From DATBSK01 sp964501785 (lineage in GTDB: Bacteria > Actinomycetota > Acidimicrobiia > IMCC26256 > PALSA-555): DNA of 64,000 nucleotides. The notes under the pieces were generated by a model. It worked only from the letters and a program-made list of their open reading frames with translations, made no database searches and was not told the origin of the DNA. A program made the translations under genes and the position numbers. The stretch covers positions 62,001-126,000 of the forward strand of contig CAZCUD010000003.1 in assembly GCA_964501785.1 (NCBI GenBank), read 5' to 3'. The stretch's first letter is position 1; the number at the start of each line of letters is the position of its first letter. This document shows, piece after piece, positions 49,026 to 57,957 of this stretch.

Positions 49026-50453
49026 ATGGCCTTGGAACGAGTAGGCGTGCTCGTGGTCGCGTACAACGCAGCGACCACCCTCGAACAGGTTCTGAACCGT
49101 CTGCCGTCGTCCTTTCGTGCCCGCGTCGCGGAGGTGCTCGTCTGCGACGACGCGAGCGACGACCACACCTACGAGATCGGGCTCGAGTACCAGAGCCGGT
49201 CCGATCTCCCTCTTCACGTCATCAAGCACCCGCGCAACCTCGGCTACGGCGGCAACCAGAAGTCGGGCTACCGCTGGGCGATCGAGCACGGACTCGACAT
49301 CATCGTGCTGCTCCACGGCGACGGCCAGTACGCGCCTGAAGTCATCGAAGAGCTCGTCGTGCCGCTCGAGCGCGGCGAGTGCGACGCAGTGTTCGGGTCA
49401 CGGATGATGGAACCGGGCGCGGCGCGCCTCGGAGGCATGCCGCTCTACAAGTACGTCGGCAACAAGATCCTCACAACGGCGTCGAACCGGCTCGCCGGGA
49501 TGGACCTCAGCGAGTGGCACAGCGGATATCGGGCCTACCGCGTCGACGCGCTCGCGGAGATCCCGTTCGAGCAGAACTCCGACGGGTTCGACTTCGACAC
49601 CGAGATCATCCTGCAGCTCCACGAGGCAGGGAAGAGGATCGTCGAAGTACCCATCCCGACCTATTACGGCGACGAGATCTGCCGGGTCAACGGCCTGCGA
49701 TACGCGCGCGATGTCATGATCGACGTCGCCCGCTATCGGTCGCACAAGATCGGGTTCGGGTCCGGCGAGATGGCGTTCGCCGACGACGGCTACGAGCTCA
49801 AGCTGACCCCCAAGTCCTCCCACGGACAGTTCATCGAGTGGATGAGCAAGCGTCCGCCGATGCGCGTGCTCGACCTCGGCTGCTCCGATGGCCGACTCGG
49901 GGAGCTGCTGCGCCGCTCGGGACATGTGGTCATCGGCGTCGACACCGAGAAGCTCGAGAACGTCGGCGAACGCCTCGACGGGTTCGTGGAGGCCGACCTG
50001 AACGCCGGCGTGCCGTCCGAGGTCGGTGTCGACTTCGATGTCGTCCTCGCGGCCGATGTGCTCGAGCACGTGGCCGAGCCCGCTGAGCTGCTCCGATCGT
50101 TGCAGCAGGTCCTCGCGCCGCGAGGGGTCGTCTTGGCGAGCATCCCGAACTTCGCGCACTGGTACCCGCGACTTCGCGTCCTGCTCGGCCGGTTCGACTA
50201 CGACCGTCGCGGGATCCTCGACGCTGGCCATCTGCGCTTCTTCACCCGGCGCAGTTTCGAGCGGATGATCGCCGGCGCCGGCTTTCGGGTCCGGCGGCGG
50301 TCCACGACCGGCTTGCCGGTCGAGGTCGCCGAGCGCGGCGGCGAAGCGCCCGGGTGGGCTGAGCGGGCGATCGAGGCAATAGACCGCGTGGGTGTCGCCA
50401 TGTGGCCGACGCTCTTCGGCTACCAGTTCCTCTTCGAGCTCGAGCCGGCCTGA
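49026..50453 (+). CDS. fused GT2 glycosyltransferase and SAM methyltransferase
   Basis: 475 residues from ATG 49026 (MALERVGVLVVAYN); a TTG nine bases upstream is also in frame. Residues 1-235 are a GT2 domain: LVVAYNAATTLEQVLNRLP, CDDASDDHTYE, GGNQKSGYRWAIEHGLDIIV, LLHGDGQYAPEV, EWHSGYRAYRVDAL and PTYYGDEI. Residues 270-440 are a class I methyltransferase: VLDLGCSDGRLGELLRRSG, VIGVDTEKLENVG, VVLAADVLEHVAEPAELLRS. The first part resembles polyprenyl-phosphate sugar transferases. The product could be a methylated glycan precursor. Its end overlaps the convergent membrane gene by 34 bp. Confidence 0.9.
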   Translation: MALERVGVLVVAYNAATTLEQVLNRLPSSFRARVAEVLVCDDASDDHTYEIGLEYQSRSDLPLHVIKHPRNLGYGGNQKSGYRWAIEHGLDIIVLLHGDGQYAPEVIEELVVPLERGECDAVFGSRMMEPGAARLGGMPLYKYVGNKILTTASNRLAGMDLSEWHSGYRAYRVDALAEIPFEQNSDGFDFDTEIILQLHEAGKRIVEVPIPTYYGDEICRVNGLRYARDVMIDVARYRSHKIGFGSGEMAFADDGYELKLTPKSSHGQFIEWMSKRPPMRVLDLGCSDGRLGELLRRSGHVVIGVDTEKLENVGERLDGFVEADLNAGVPSEVGVDFDVVLAADVLEHVAEPAELLRSLQQVLAPRGVVLASIPNFAHWYPRLRVLLGRFDYDRRGILDAGHLRFFTRRSFERMIAGAGFRVRRRSTTGLPVEVAERGGEAPGWAERAIEAIDRVGVAMWPTLFGYQFLFELEPA

Positions 50454-52525
50454 CGCCCGAGCGCTGCCTCGCGTTCGATCTCGCGGCACAGGATCGGTCT
50501 CGGATTCGGTCGCCGCTCGACGGTGAGCTGCGGACCCGATACGCCGTCCGTGCCCGATCGAGTGATCACTTCGACCGAGTCCGCCTCGGGGATCGGCTCG
50601 TCGATGAGCGTCTCGTCGCCGAACCTGGCGGTGACTCGACCGAGGTTCGGGTCGGTGATCACGGTGATCCTGCGAGTCTGTCCCGGGTCTTCGCGGATCC
50701 AGCGTGACTTCGTCGACCCGCCGGTGCCGTCGACGCGGATGCGCATCCAACGCTGGAACGCGATGCCGCGGTCCTCCACCGAGACGGTCGTGGTCACCGG
50801 GTCACCGATCTCGATGAGCGGGATCTGTCCCTGGTCGAGGCCGCCGTAAGTGAGTGCGAGACGGTGGATCGACCCGTTCGCGTACTCGAGAGGATGCCAG
50901 CGCGGGAAGTACTGCTCGCCGGTCGAGATGTACAACGCGTCGCAGTCACCCACGACGAAGAGCTGATCAGCGGGTGCAGTACCCGGTAGTTCGGTGCCGT
51001 GCTCGACGTCGAGCCCGGTGCCGATGACGTCGTTGACCGATCGCTTGGCGTCCACGTAGGCGGACAGCTCTTCGTCGTTCCAGGCGAGCCCGGCGAGCTG
51101 GATGCCCGAACCGACGTTGACGACCATCCCGATCAGAGCCAGCCCGGCGAACAGACCCAGCACCCCGACGCGCCAGCGGCGGCCGCGCCCCTCGAGTCGT
51201 CGCCAGATGTCGACGGTCGCGACGATCGACGCCAGCACGAGCAGTGGGAGCGCATCGCCCATGAAGCGGGGAGCGATCCCCTCCCACACGAGGATCGTCG
51301 CGGCGCCGAGCGCCGCAGCCACGATCGGGATGCGCGCGAGTGCGGCCCGTCCCGGAGGGCGGCGTCGGAATGCGATGACGATCCCCCAAACGGCGAGGAT
51401 CACGAGCAGCGGCATCGAGGCGGTCAGGCTCGGCGTGCGGAAGGTCTGATCGAAGACCGCGTCGCCGACGATGTCGGGCGGCGTTCGCGGCGCAGCGACG
51501 AACGGGTACTCGGCGCTGAGCGAGAAGCCATCCGGTCTCAGATACGCGAGCGCCGAAGTCGGGACGTACTCGAGGTTGAAGAGGGCGCCGTCGTTGGCCT
51601 CGAGGAACGCCCTTCGTTCTGGGTTCGTCTGTGAGTACACCTGCTCCTCGAGCGGGTGCGCGAACGGTCCACCGAACTTCGCCCAGGTGATGCTCATCCC
51701 CACGATCATCGGGACGATCGCCGCGACCGCGAGCGCAAGTGCCCACCGACGCCAGAGCTCGTCCTTCCGGGTGACGATGAGCCAGACGGCCGCGATGAGG
51801 CCTCCGAGCGCGCACGCCCAGCCGACCGTTGCTCGGCTCAGCAGCGCCGCCATCGTGAGTGCGCCGTAGCCGGCGATCCCCCACCATGTCGCTCGTTCGA
51901 TCACGCCGAGCAGGAAGAACAGCGCGCCGATCGTGCACACGACTCCCCAGGCGATCGCCTCTTGGTAGACGGCCGGGATCGCGGCCAGGAGCACGAGGGT
52001 TGACCCGCCCATCACCGCCGCGACGAAGATGCCGAGCGCCCAGGTCTCGAGGCGGGTCAGCGGAGCGTCGGCGCGCATCAGCACCCGCACGCGCCACGTC
52101 AACAGCGCGACGAACATGGCGGTGACCAACCATGCGACGAGCATCGACGGCGCCGTCAGGTCGTTGTCGAGATCGAGCGGGAGCAGCGGGATGCGGAGCA
52201 ACGCAGGGAACGGGCCGAAGTACATGTACTCGCGACCATCGATCACGAAGCCCTCGATGCCGAGCGACCCCCGGGCCACCCACCAGTGACCGTCCACGAG
52301 CGCGCGCGCCTGCAAGTCGAAGAAGTTCGAGAAGAGCCCCGACGGGTGGCGGCGGAGTGGATCGGAGAAACCATCCCAAAGCACCCAGAGGTACGGCACG
52401 AGCGCGGCGCCAAGCGCGACACCGACGGCGCGCGCGAACCGCACTCGGCCGGCTGCCGCACCGCTGGCGCCGTCCGTGGCGGGCCCGGCCGTGCCGTCGG
52501 GCGTCTGTGCGAGCGTCGTGCTCAT
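50420..52525 (-). CDS. large polytopic membrane protein, module paralog 1 (GT-C-like)
   Basis: 701 residues from ATG 52525. A membrane core of about 11 to 13 hydrophobic segments, with a first loop FSNFFDLQARALVDGHWWVA, GIEGFVIDGREYMYFGPFPA and LTAPSMLVAWLV, is followed by a C-terminal domain of about 200 residues outside the membrane. The latter has DQLFVVGDCDALYISTGEQ and ends NPRPILCREIE. Closely related to the proteins at 55798 and 58754, which share each of these elements. The acidic first loop suggests a GT-C glycosyltransferase, but no named family is certain. It is divergent from the SGNH gene at 52620. Confidence 0.75.
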   Translation of the reverse strand: MSTTLAQTPDGTAGPATDGASGAAAGRVRFARAVGVALGAALVPYLWVLWDGFSDPLRRHPSGLFSNFFDLQARALVDGHWWVARGSLGIEGFVIDGREYMYFGPFPALLRIPLLPLDLDNDLTAPSMLVAWLVTAMFVALLTWRVRVLMRADAPLTRLETWALGIFVAAVMGGSTLVLLAAIPAVYQEAIAWGVVCTIGALFFLLGVIERATWWGIAGYGALTMAALLSRATVGWACALGGLIAAVWLIVTRKDELWRRWALALAVAAIVPMIVGMSITWAKFGGPFAHPLEEQVYSQTNPERRAFLEANDGALFNLEYVPTSALAYLRPDGFSLSAEYPFVAAPRTPPDIVGDAVFDQTFRTPSLTASMPLLVILAVWGIVIAFRRRPPGRAALARIPIVAAALGAATILVWEGIAPRFMGDALPLLVLASIVATVDIWRRLEGRGRRWRVGVLGLFAGLALIGMVVNVGSGIQLAGLAWNDEELSAYVDAKRSVNDVIGTGLDVEHGTELPGTAPADQLFVVGDCDALYISTGEQYFPRWHPLEYANGSIHRLALTYGGLDQGQIPLIEIGDPVTTTVSVEDRGIAFQRWMRIRVDGTGGSTKSRWIREDPGQTRRITVITDPNLGRVTARFGDETLIDEPIPEADSVEVITRSGTDGVSGPQLTVERRPNPRPILCREIEREAALGRQAGSSSKRNW

Positions 52526-52619
52526 CGGAGATTTCTAGCCCGATGTCTCGGCGGTGCGCTGTCGTGCTTCACGACGTCGGCAGCGATGCCCTAGAGTTCG
52601 CTCGCCGAAGGGGACGGGG

Positions 52620-53398
52620 ATGCGTGCGTTCGTGCTCGGGTTGCTTGCGGCGATCTGCCTGGCGGCCGCGCCGGCCCGAGCAGTCGAGGACCGCGATCAG
52701 GTGCTGCTGCTCTACGGGGACTCGATCGCGACCGAGAGCTCCGACTACTTGGAGCAGCAGATGTCCGAGCCCGGCTGGGACATGGTCGTGCGCGCGTTCC
52801 CCGGAGCGTCGTTGTGCGACTGGTACCCGCGGTGAGGCGTGACGCATCCAAGTACGAACCCAGCATCGTCGTCGTAACGATGGCCGGCGTCGGCGTGTCA
52901 CCATGCAACGAGCGCGGCACCGCCGTCGCGCGACGCTGCCTCGAGCAGGGCGGCTCCTTCGAAGAGTGCCTGGCTGTGGAGTTCCTTCACCAGTGGAGGT
53001 CCGACGCTCGGAAGATCGCCCGCCTCTGGACCGAGCAAGATGCCTCCGTCCTCTGGGTGACGACACCCGCTGCCGTCGGCGCCAGAGCCCGCTCCGGCCC
53101 GATCGCACCCGTGTACCGGGAGGTGGCGCAAGAGTTCGATCAGGTGCTTGTCGACGCGGCGCGAGCCCTGCGCGCGAACGATGGGACCTGGCCGACGACC
53201 CTGCCCTGCCTCCCAAGAGAAGGCGCGCCCGAGGGCTGCGTCGACGGGCAAATCATCGTACGGCGGTCCGTCGAAGATGGCCACCTGTGTCCCGTCGCGC
53301 CGCCGCCGGGGACCGAGCTCGCCTGCCCCGTCTACTCCAGCGGGATCGTCCGCTGGGCTGGTGCCGTCTCGATGGCGGCAAGGCGGGCGATGCGCTGA
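52620..53398 (+). pseudogene. secreted SGNH-like protein, frameshifted (module copy 1)
   Basis: Two overlapping frames together match the intact paralogs at 54979 and 57954. Frame one (52620-52835) has a signal peptide, LLLYGDSIATES and RAFPGASLCDWYPR, then TGA. Frame two (from within 52814 on) continues RRDASKYEPSIVVVTMAG, CNERGTAVARRC, DGHLCPV to 53398. A single missing base between about 52827 and 52838 restores ungapped alignment (LCDWYPR to RDASKYEPS). Its stop overlaps the next ATG (TGATG), as if still translated to the end. It is either a recent pseudogene or a sequencing error. Confidence 0.8.
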
Positions 53399-54861
53399 TG
53401 GTGACCGCCGAACCCGCAACGGTGTCGACGGACGATCCAGGCGCCGCCACCTCGCCGCGTCGAGCCGATGTGCGACGGACGACCATCGAGGTCATGCCGT
53501 GGCTCGTGATCCCCACTGCCCTTGCCGTGTGGGTAGCAGTCGAGATCGAGCGCTACTACTTCGTGTTCGACGAGTGGGTCATGCTCGATCGAGCGCGCAG
53601 CGGGTCCGGGTTCCGTGAGATGTTCATCGGGTTCAACGGGCATCTCTGGGTGTTGGCGTCCTGGATCGGCCGATTCCACGTCGACGTCATCGGGGTCGAG
53701 AGCATCGGCTTCAGCTACGCAGTGCTCGTCGCGAGCCTCGTCGCGCTGCAGATCGCGGCGTCCGCTGTGCTCGTGCGACTCGGCGTGCCGAGCATCCTCG
53801 CTCTGTTGACCACGGCGGTCGTCGTCTACTTCGGTCGCGGCTCCGAGACGATGGTGTACTCCCTCGAGTACTCGGCCAACTTTGCACTGGCCCTCACGTG
53901 CGCAGCGGCATTCGTCGCGCTCCGCGCGTCGATCGGCCGTCGCGAGGTCGCCTGGACTGCGGGACTCTTGGTCGCTGCGACCCTCGTCGATAGCGGCCTC
54001 GCGCTCGTAGGCCTCTGCTTCGTCGCGGCCATCGTCCTCTGGACATGGCCGAGACGGTTGGCGTTCATCGCGTTCGGAGTCGCGCTTGCCGCTCATGCGA
54101 TCTGGTTCGTCGTCGACGAGACGCAGGTCCTCGTCCCGGGTGGTCATTGCCAGAACTGCGCCCCCGTTACGTTCAGCGCGCCGATCGGAGACTCGGTCAC
54201 GTTCGGTTGGCACCTTCTCGCGCGCGCGGCCGGCGGCCTCATCGGTGGCTATGAGACTGCGGGCGTCGTCGCTCTCGTCTTGGCTGTGAGCGTCACGACG
54301 ATCGGGGTGGTTCGTCACCGGCTCGCCGCGCGCGTCGTCGCTGCTCTCGTCGGAGGCACCGTCGCAGCAGCTGCTGCAGTCGGATCGATCACGTACTCGC
54401 GAGCGGGATTCTGGCCGACGGTCGACGAGGCGATCGACTCGCTCGAGATCTCGAATCGCTATCTCCATCCAGTCGCGTTCTTCCTGGCGCTCGGCCTGGC
54501 TCCGGTCGTCGTCGCCACCCTTCGCACGTCGTCTCGAGTCCTCGACCGAGTGCTGACCGTGGCGGCCTCCGGCGCGCTCGTGGTTGTGTTCGCGCTGAAC
54601 CTCAGCTCCGTCGATCCGACGCGCGAGTTCTACGAGGGATGGAGCAATGAGGTGCGCGATCGAGTGCAGCAGTCGGTCACGGTTCTGAGCGAGGGATGCG
54701 GCCCAGGGCGGACGCCGAACCCCGATGCCCGACCGGTCGAGGATTTCAGCTTCCAGATCACGGTCGAGATGCTCCAGGACCTGCTCGATCGAGGCGCCCT
54801 CACCGAGTCCTTCGGCGCCCCGAGCACACCCGAGGTCCGCCGCGCGATCTGCAGCGCCTGA
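53398..54861 (+). CDS. polytopic membrane protein, unknown function (GT-C-like loop)
   Basis: 487 residues from ATG 53398, which shares its A with the stop of the SGNH frame upstream. About 11 hydrophobic segments. The first long loop has YYFVFDEWVMLDRARSG and MFIGFNGHLWVLASWI, an acidic DE motif like that of GT-C enzymes. A periplasmic-type loop holds GGHCQNCAPVTFSAPIGD. The C-terminus is soluble (TNPDARPVEDFSFQITVEML-like region, then EVRRAICSA). It is not paralogous to the three large module proteins. Probably part of the same envelope-glycan locus. Confidence 0.75.
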   Translation: MVTAEPATVSTDDPGAATSPRRADVRRTTIEVMPWLVIPTALAVWVAVEIERYYFVFDEWVMLDRARSGSGFREMFIGFNGHLWVLASWIGRFHVDVIGVESIGFSYAVLVASLVALQIAASAVLVRLGVPSILALLTTAVVVYFGRGSETMVYSLEYSANFALALTCAAAFVALRASIGRREVAWTAGLLVAATLVDSGLALVGLCFVAAIVLWTWPRRLAFIAFGVALAAHAIWFVVDETQVLVPGGHCQNCAPVTFSAPIGDSVTFGWHLLARAAGGLIGGYETAGVVALVLAVSVTTIGVVRHRLAARVVAALVGGTVAAAAAVGSITYSRAGFWPTVDEAIDSLEISNRYLHPVAFFLALGLAPVVVATLRTSSRVLDRVLTVAASGALVVVFALNLSSVDPTREFYEGWSNEVRDRVQQSVTVLSEGCGPGRTPNPDARPVEDFSFQITVEMLQDLLDRGALTESFGAPSTPEVRRAICSA

Positions 54862-54978
54862 GCGACACACCTGCAATCGACCCTACGCTCGACCGTTGCA
54901 GCATGAGCGTCGCGTCCAGATTCTCGCGCGCGCAAGCCCGGACGCCTCGCGGATCTGGTGGAGGAGGATCGATCGCAC

Positions 54979-55761
54979 GTGCGCACGGTTGGACTCGTCC
55001 TCGTCCTCACCGGCGCGCTGCTGCTGGCCACCACGTCACTCGCCTCCCCCCCGCCGAAGACGGTGCTCCTCTACGGCGACTCGCTGGCGACTGAATCCGC
55101 GGCTTTCCTCGGCTCGAGGCTTCCCGACGAGGGTTGGGATGCCGAGCTCCGCGTGTTCCCCGGCGCGTCGCTCTGCGGTTGGCGCAAGAGGATGCCGGCC
55201 GACGCGACCGAAGTGCAGCCCTCGCTCGTGGTGGTCGCGCTCGTAGGCGTCCTGACGGACGGCTGCAACGCGCGCGGGACTGCGGTCGGTCGCCGTTGTC
55301 TCTCCGCCGGAGGGTCCATGGAGGAATGTCTGGCGCGTGAGTGGCATCAGCAGTGGACCGAGGACGCCACGTCGATCGCGCGCTTCTGGTCGGCGCGCGG
55401 CATCGACGTGCTGTGGGTCAGCGCGCCGCCCCTGATCAACCGCCGGTTCGCCGAAGGCCCGATCACGCCCATCTTCCGTCGTCTCGCGCGCAGGTACGAC
55501 CAACGCTTCGTGGACGCCGCGATCACGCTCCGGGCGCGCGACGGATCGTGGCCGATCCGGCTGCCGTGCCTCCCGAACGAGTCCGCCGCGGAGGGCTGTG
55601 AAGACGGGACGATCCAGATCCGTCGGTCGGACGACAACGGCCACCTGTGCCCCGTCGAGCCGTCGGCACCGATCGCGCCGTGTGAGGTGTACTCGAGCGG
55701 CATTGTTCGCTGGGCTGGGCGCATCGTTCGCGCTGCCCACCACCTGATGGGTCGCTCGTAG
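54979..55761 (+). CDS. secreted SGNH-like protein (module copy 2)
   Basis: 260 residues from GTG 54979, preceded by GGAGGAGGA. Signal peptide (VLVLTGALLLATTSLASPPP), nucleophile Ser35 in LLYGDSLATES, Gly in RVFPGASLCGW, possible Asn of block III in GVLTDGCNARGT, and His in RRSDDNGHLCPVEP with Asp three residues before. At least eight cysteines are shared with the two related proteins, suggesting several disulfides. SGNH enzymes remove or transfer ester groups on glycans. It lies 36 bp upstream of a large membrane paralog. The usual GxND motif is absent. Confidence 0.82.
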   Translation: MRTVGLVLVLTGALLLATTSLASPPPKTVLLYGDSLATESAAFLGSRLPDEGWDAELRVFPGASLCGWRKRMPADATEVQPSLVVVALVGVLTDGCNARGTAVGRRCLSAGGSMEECLAREWHQQWTEDATSIARFWSARGIDVLWVSAPPLINRRFAEGPITPIFRRLARRYDQRFVDAAITLRARDGSWPIRLPCLPNESAAEGCEDGTIQIRRSDDNGHLCPVEPSAPIAPCEVYSSGIVRWAGRIVRAAHHLMGRS

Positions 55762-55797
55762 CTGTCGAAGCGCACGCGCTCGGTACAGTCGCAGCGG

Positions 55798-57957
55798 ATG
55801 TCGGGGGGGATGCTGGATACACCGCGTGCACGCTTCTACGCGGCGTGTGCCGTCGGAGCATTGCTAGCGACGATCGTATTCGCGTGGATGGTCTTCCTCG
55901 GCTCGACCGATCTCACTCGTCCGGAGGCGCTGGCCAACTTCTACGAGGTGCAGGCGCGCAGCCTGTTGCACGGCCACTGGGACGTGCCTCCGAACTCGCT
56001 CTCGTTCGAGCGGTTCAAGGTCGACGGCCACTTCTACCTGTACCAGGGTCCGTGGCCGGCGGTGCTGCGCATGCCGGTCGTGGCAGTCACCGACGGACTG
56101 GACGGACAGCTCAGTCGGCTCTCGATGCTGCTCGCCTTCGTCATCTTCCTCTGCTTCACAACGCGCCTGGCGTGGCAAGCGCGCTCTCTGCTGCGGGGCG
56201 AGGGGCCGCCGACGCGTGCATCGCTGGTCGCCGGTGCTTCATTCGTGTTTGTCGCAGGCTGCGGATCGAGCGCGCTGTTCCTCGGCTCGCGATCGTGGGT
56301 GTACCACGAGGCGATCCTCTGGGGGATCAGCTGGTCGATCGTCTCGCTCAGCTTCCTGGTTGCTTACCTTCAGCATGCGCGTCCGAGGGATCTCTGGCTG
56401 ACCTGCGTCGCCGCGACGCTCGCTGTCCTCTCACGCGGCAGTGTCGGTGCGGGGGCGGTACTGGTGCTCGGCACGGTGCTCGCGCTCCAGTGCCTCTCGC
56501 GTGCCGCGGCTCGCTTCGCCACGGCGACGGCAGACGGTGAGCGGCGCGAACGCATCGACGAGAAGCTCGCGCGTTGGTGTGGTGTGCCACGCACGGTCGT
56601 CGACCGCCCACTGCTCCCGTCGCTGGTGGCCCTCGTCGTCCCCGTAGGGCTCTACGCATACGTCAACTACGAGAAGTTCGGATCGTTGTTCGGCCTCCCG
56701 ATCGCCAAGCAGGATCTGCTCCTCGACCGGCCGGCGCGGCAGGCCGCACTCGAAGAGAGCGCGACGCTGTTCAGTCCCAAGTTCGCTCCGACGAACCTCC
56801 TCCAGTACCTTCGCCCGGACGCGATCGGGTTCGATTCCCTCTTCCCCTGGGTGACGTTCTCCCGTCCGCTGACGAACGTCGGGGCCATTCCCTTCGACAA
56901 CATTGAGCCCTCCGCCAGCATCACGGCTGTCTCCAGCCTGCTCGTCGTGCTCGCAGTGCTCGGCGTCGTCGCCGTGGTTCGTGCGCCACGCGGTGAGAGC
57001 GAATCCTCCGTCGCCGTGCTTCGGTTGCCGATGCTGGCCTTTGCTGCGGTCACGGGCGGCGCCGTTCTCCTCGGCGTGCACTTCCAGAGGTACGAGGGCG
57101 ACTTCCTCCCCGCGCTGGTCGTTGCCGGCGTCGCCGGGCTCTTCTTCCTGCCCGTGCTCCTGTCCCGACGCACGATCGTGCAGCGTCGCGTGATCGCCGT
57201 CGTGCTCGTCGTGCTGGGCGTCTGGAGCTGCTGGGCCACCTTCAGCCTCGCGTTGCGCTACCAGCGGACGGTCAGCGCGTTCGCCGACGCGCGAGCGCGC
57301 CAGGACTTCGTCGGCTTCCAGCTCGATGTCGCGGATGCCGTGGGCGGCCGACCCGACGTCTCCCAGGGCTCGAGGCTGCCCTACGCCGACGCCGGAGAGG
57401 AGTTCGGCGAGCGAGCTGCGCCACTGGGCGCCATGTTCGTGCTCGGCGACTGCGAGGGACTCTACGTCTCCAGTCGCAAGGGTTGGGAGGCGATCGAGCA
57501 GCGCTTCCCGGGCTCCCGCCGCTGGAGCGTCGCGTTCGACACCCCGCATCCCGGCGCGCGCGAGCCGCTCTGGTCCGACCGGGCCGGCCGGACGATCTGG
57601 GCCCGGTGGGTCGATCACGACCACGTCACCTTCGAGTACGACGAGCCGGAAGCTGCGACCGTCGCCGGCACGGAGCAGCTGCGCGTCCGGCCTGGACGCG
57701 CTGCTGAGCTCGACATCCGCCTCGATCCGTCGTCGTCGTACGTCGAGGTGAAGGATGGCGAGCGCGTGCTGCTCGCGTCGTTCCCCCCCAGCTTCGTGCT
57801 CGAAGCCGAGCGGCTCGGTCGCCAGCCCGACCCGACGCGCGGCGCCCGCCGATTCGACGGTTCCATCGAGGAGGTCGACCTCGTGCCCCTGTGTCGCCGC
57901 GTCCTCGAGCATCTCGAGTCCTCGACGGCACTCGGCTCTACCGCACGTCGCCCGTGA
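55798..57957 (+). CDS. large polytopic membrane protein, module paralog 2 (GT-C-like)
   Basis: 719 residues from ATG 55798. Same plan as the paralogs at 50420 and 58754: first loop LANFYEVQARSLLHGHWDVP, RFKVDGHFYLYQGPWPAVLR and LSMLLAFVIFLC, a 12 or so helix membrane core, then an external domain with GAMFVLGDCEGLYVSSRKG and a terminal DLVPLCRRVLEHL. It contains a longer internal loop (residues 240-270) than the others. It follows an SGNH gene and overlaps the next one by 4 nt (GTGA), so the three form an operon. Probably a polyprenyl-phosphate-sugar-dependent glycosyltransferase; this is inferred. Confidence 0.75.
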   Translation: MSGGMLDTPRARFYAACAVGALLATIVFAWMVFLGSTDLTRPEALANFYEVQARSLLHGHWDVPPNSLSFERFKVDGHFYLYQGPWPAVLRMPVVAVTDGLDGQLSRLSMLLAFVIFLCFTTRLAWQARSLLRGEGPPTRASLVAGASFVFVAGCGSSALFLGSRSWVYHEAILWGISWSIVSLSFLVAYLQHARPRDLWLTCVAATLAVLSRGSVGAGAVLVLGTVLALQCLSRAAARFATATADGERRERIDEKLARWCGVPRTVVDRPLLPSLVALVVPVGLYAYVNYEKFGSLFGLPIAKQDLLLDRPARQAALEESATLFSPKFAPTNLLQYLRPDAIGFDSLFPWVTFSRPLTNVGAIPFDNIEPSASITAVSSLLVVLAVLGVVAVVRAPRGESESSVAVLRLPMLAFAAVTGGAVLLGVHFQRYEGDFLPALVVAGVAGLFFLPVLLSRRTIVQRRVIAVVLVVLGVWSCWATFSLALRYQRTVSAFADARARQDFVGFQLDVADAVGGRPDVSQGSRLPYADAGEEFGERAAPLGAMFVLGDCEGLYVSSRKGWEAIEQRFPGSRRWSVAFDTPHPGAREPLWSDRAGRTIWARWVDHDHVTFEYDEPEAATVAGTEQLRVRPGRAAELDIRLDPSSSYVEVKDGERVLLASFPPSFVLEAERLGRQPDPTRGARRFDGSIEEVDLVPLCRRVLEHLESSTALGSTARRP

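Noticed and set aside
52814..52838. Programmed ribosomal frameshift in the SGNH gene
   Set aside because: No slippery heptamer or downstream pseudoknot seen, and the paralogs are unshifted; simple base loss is more likely.
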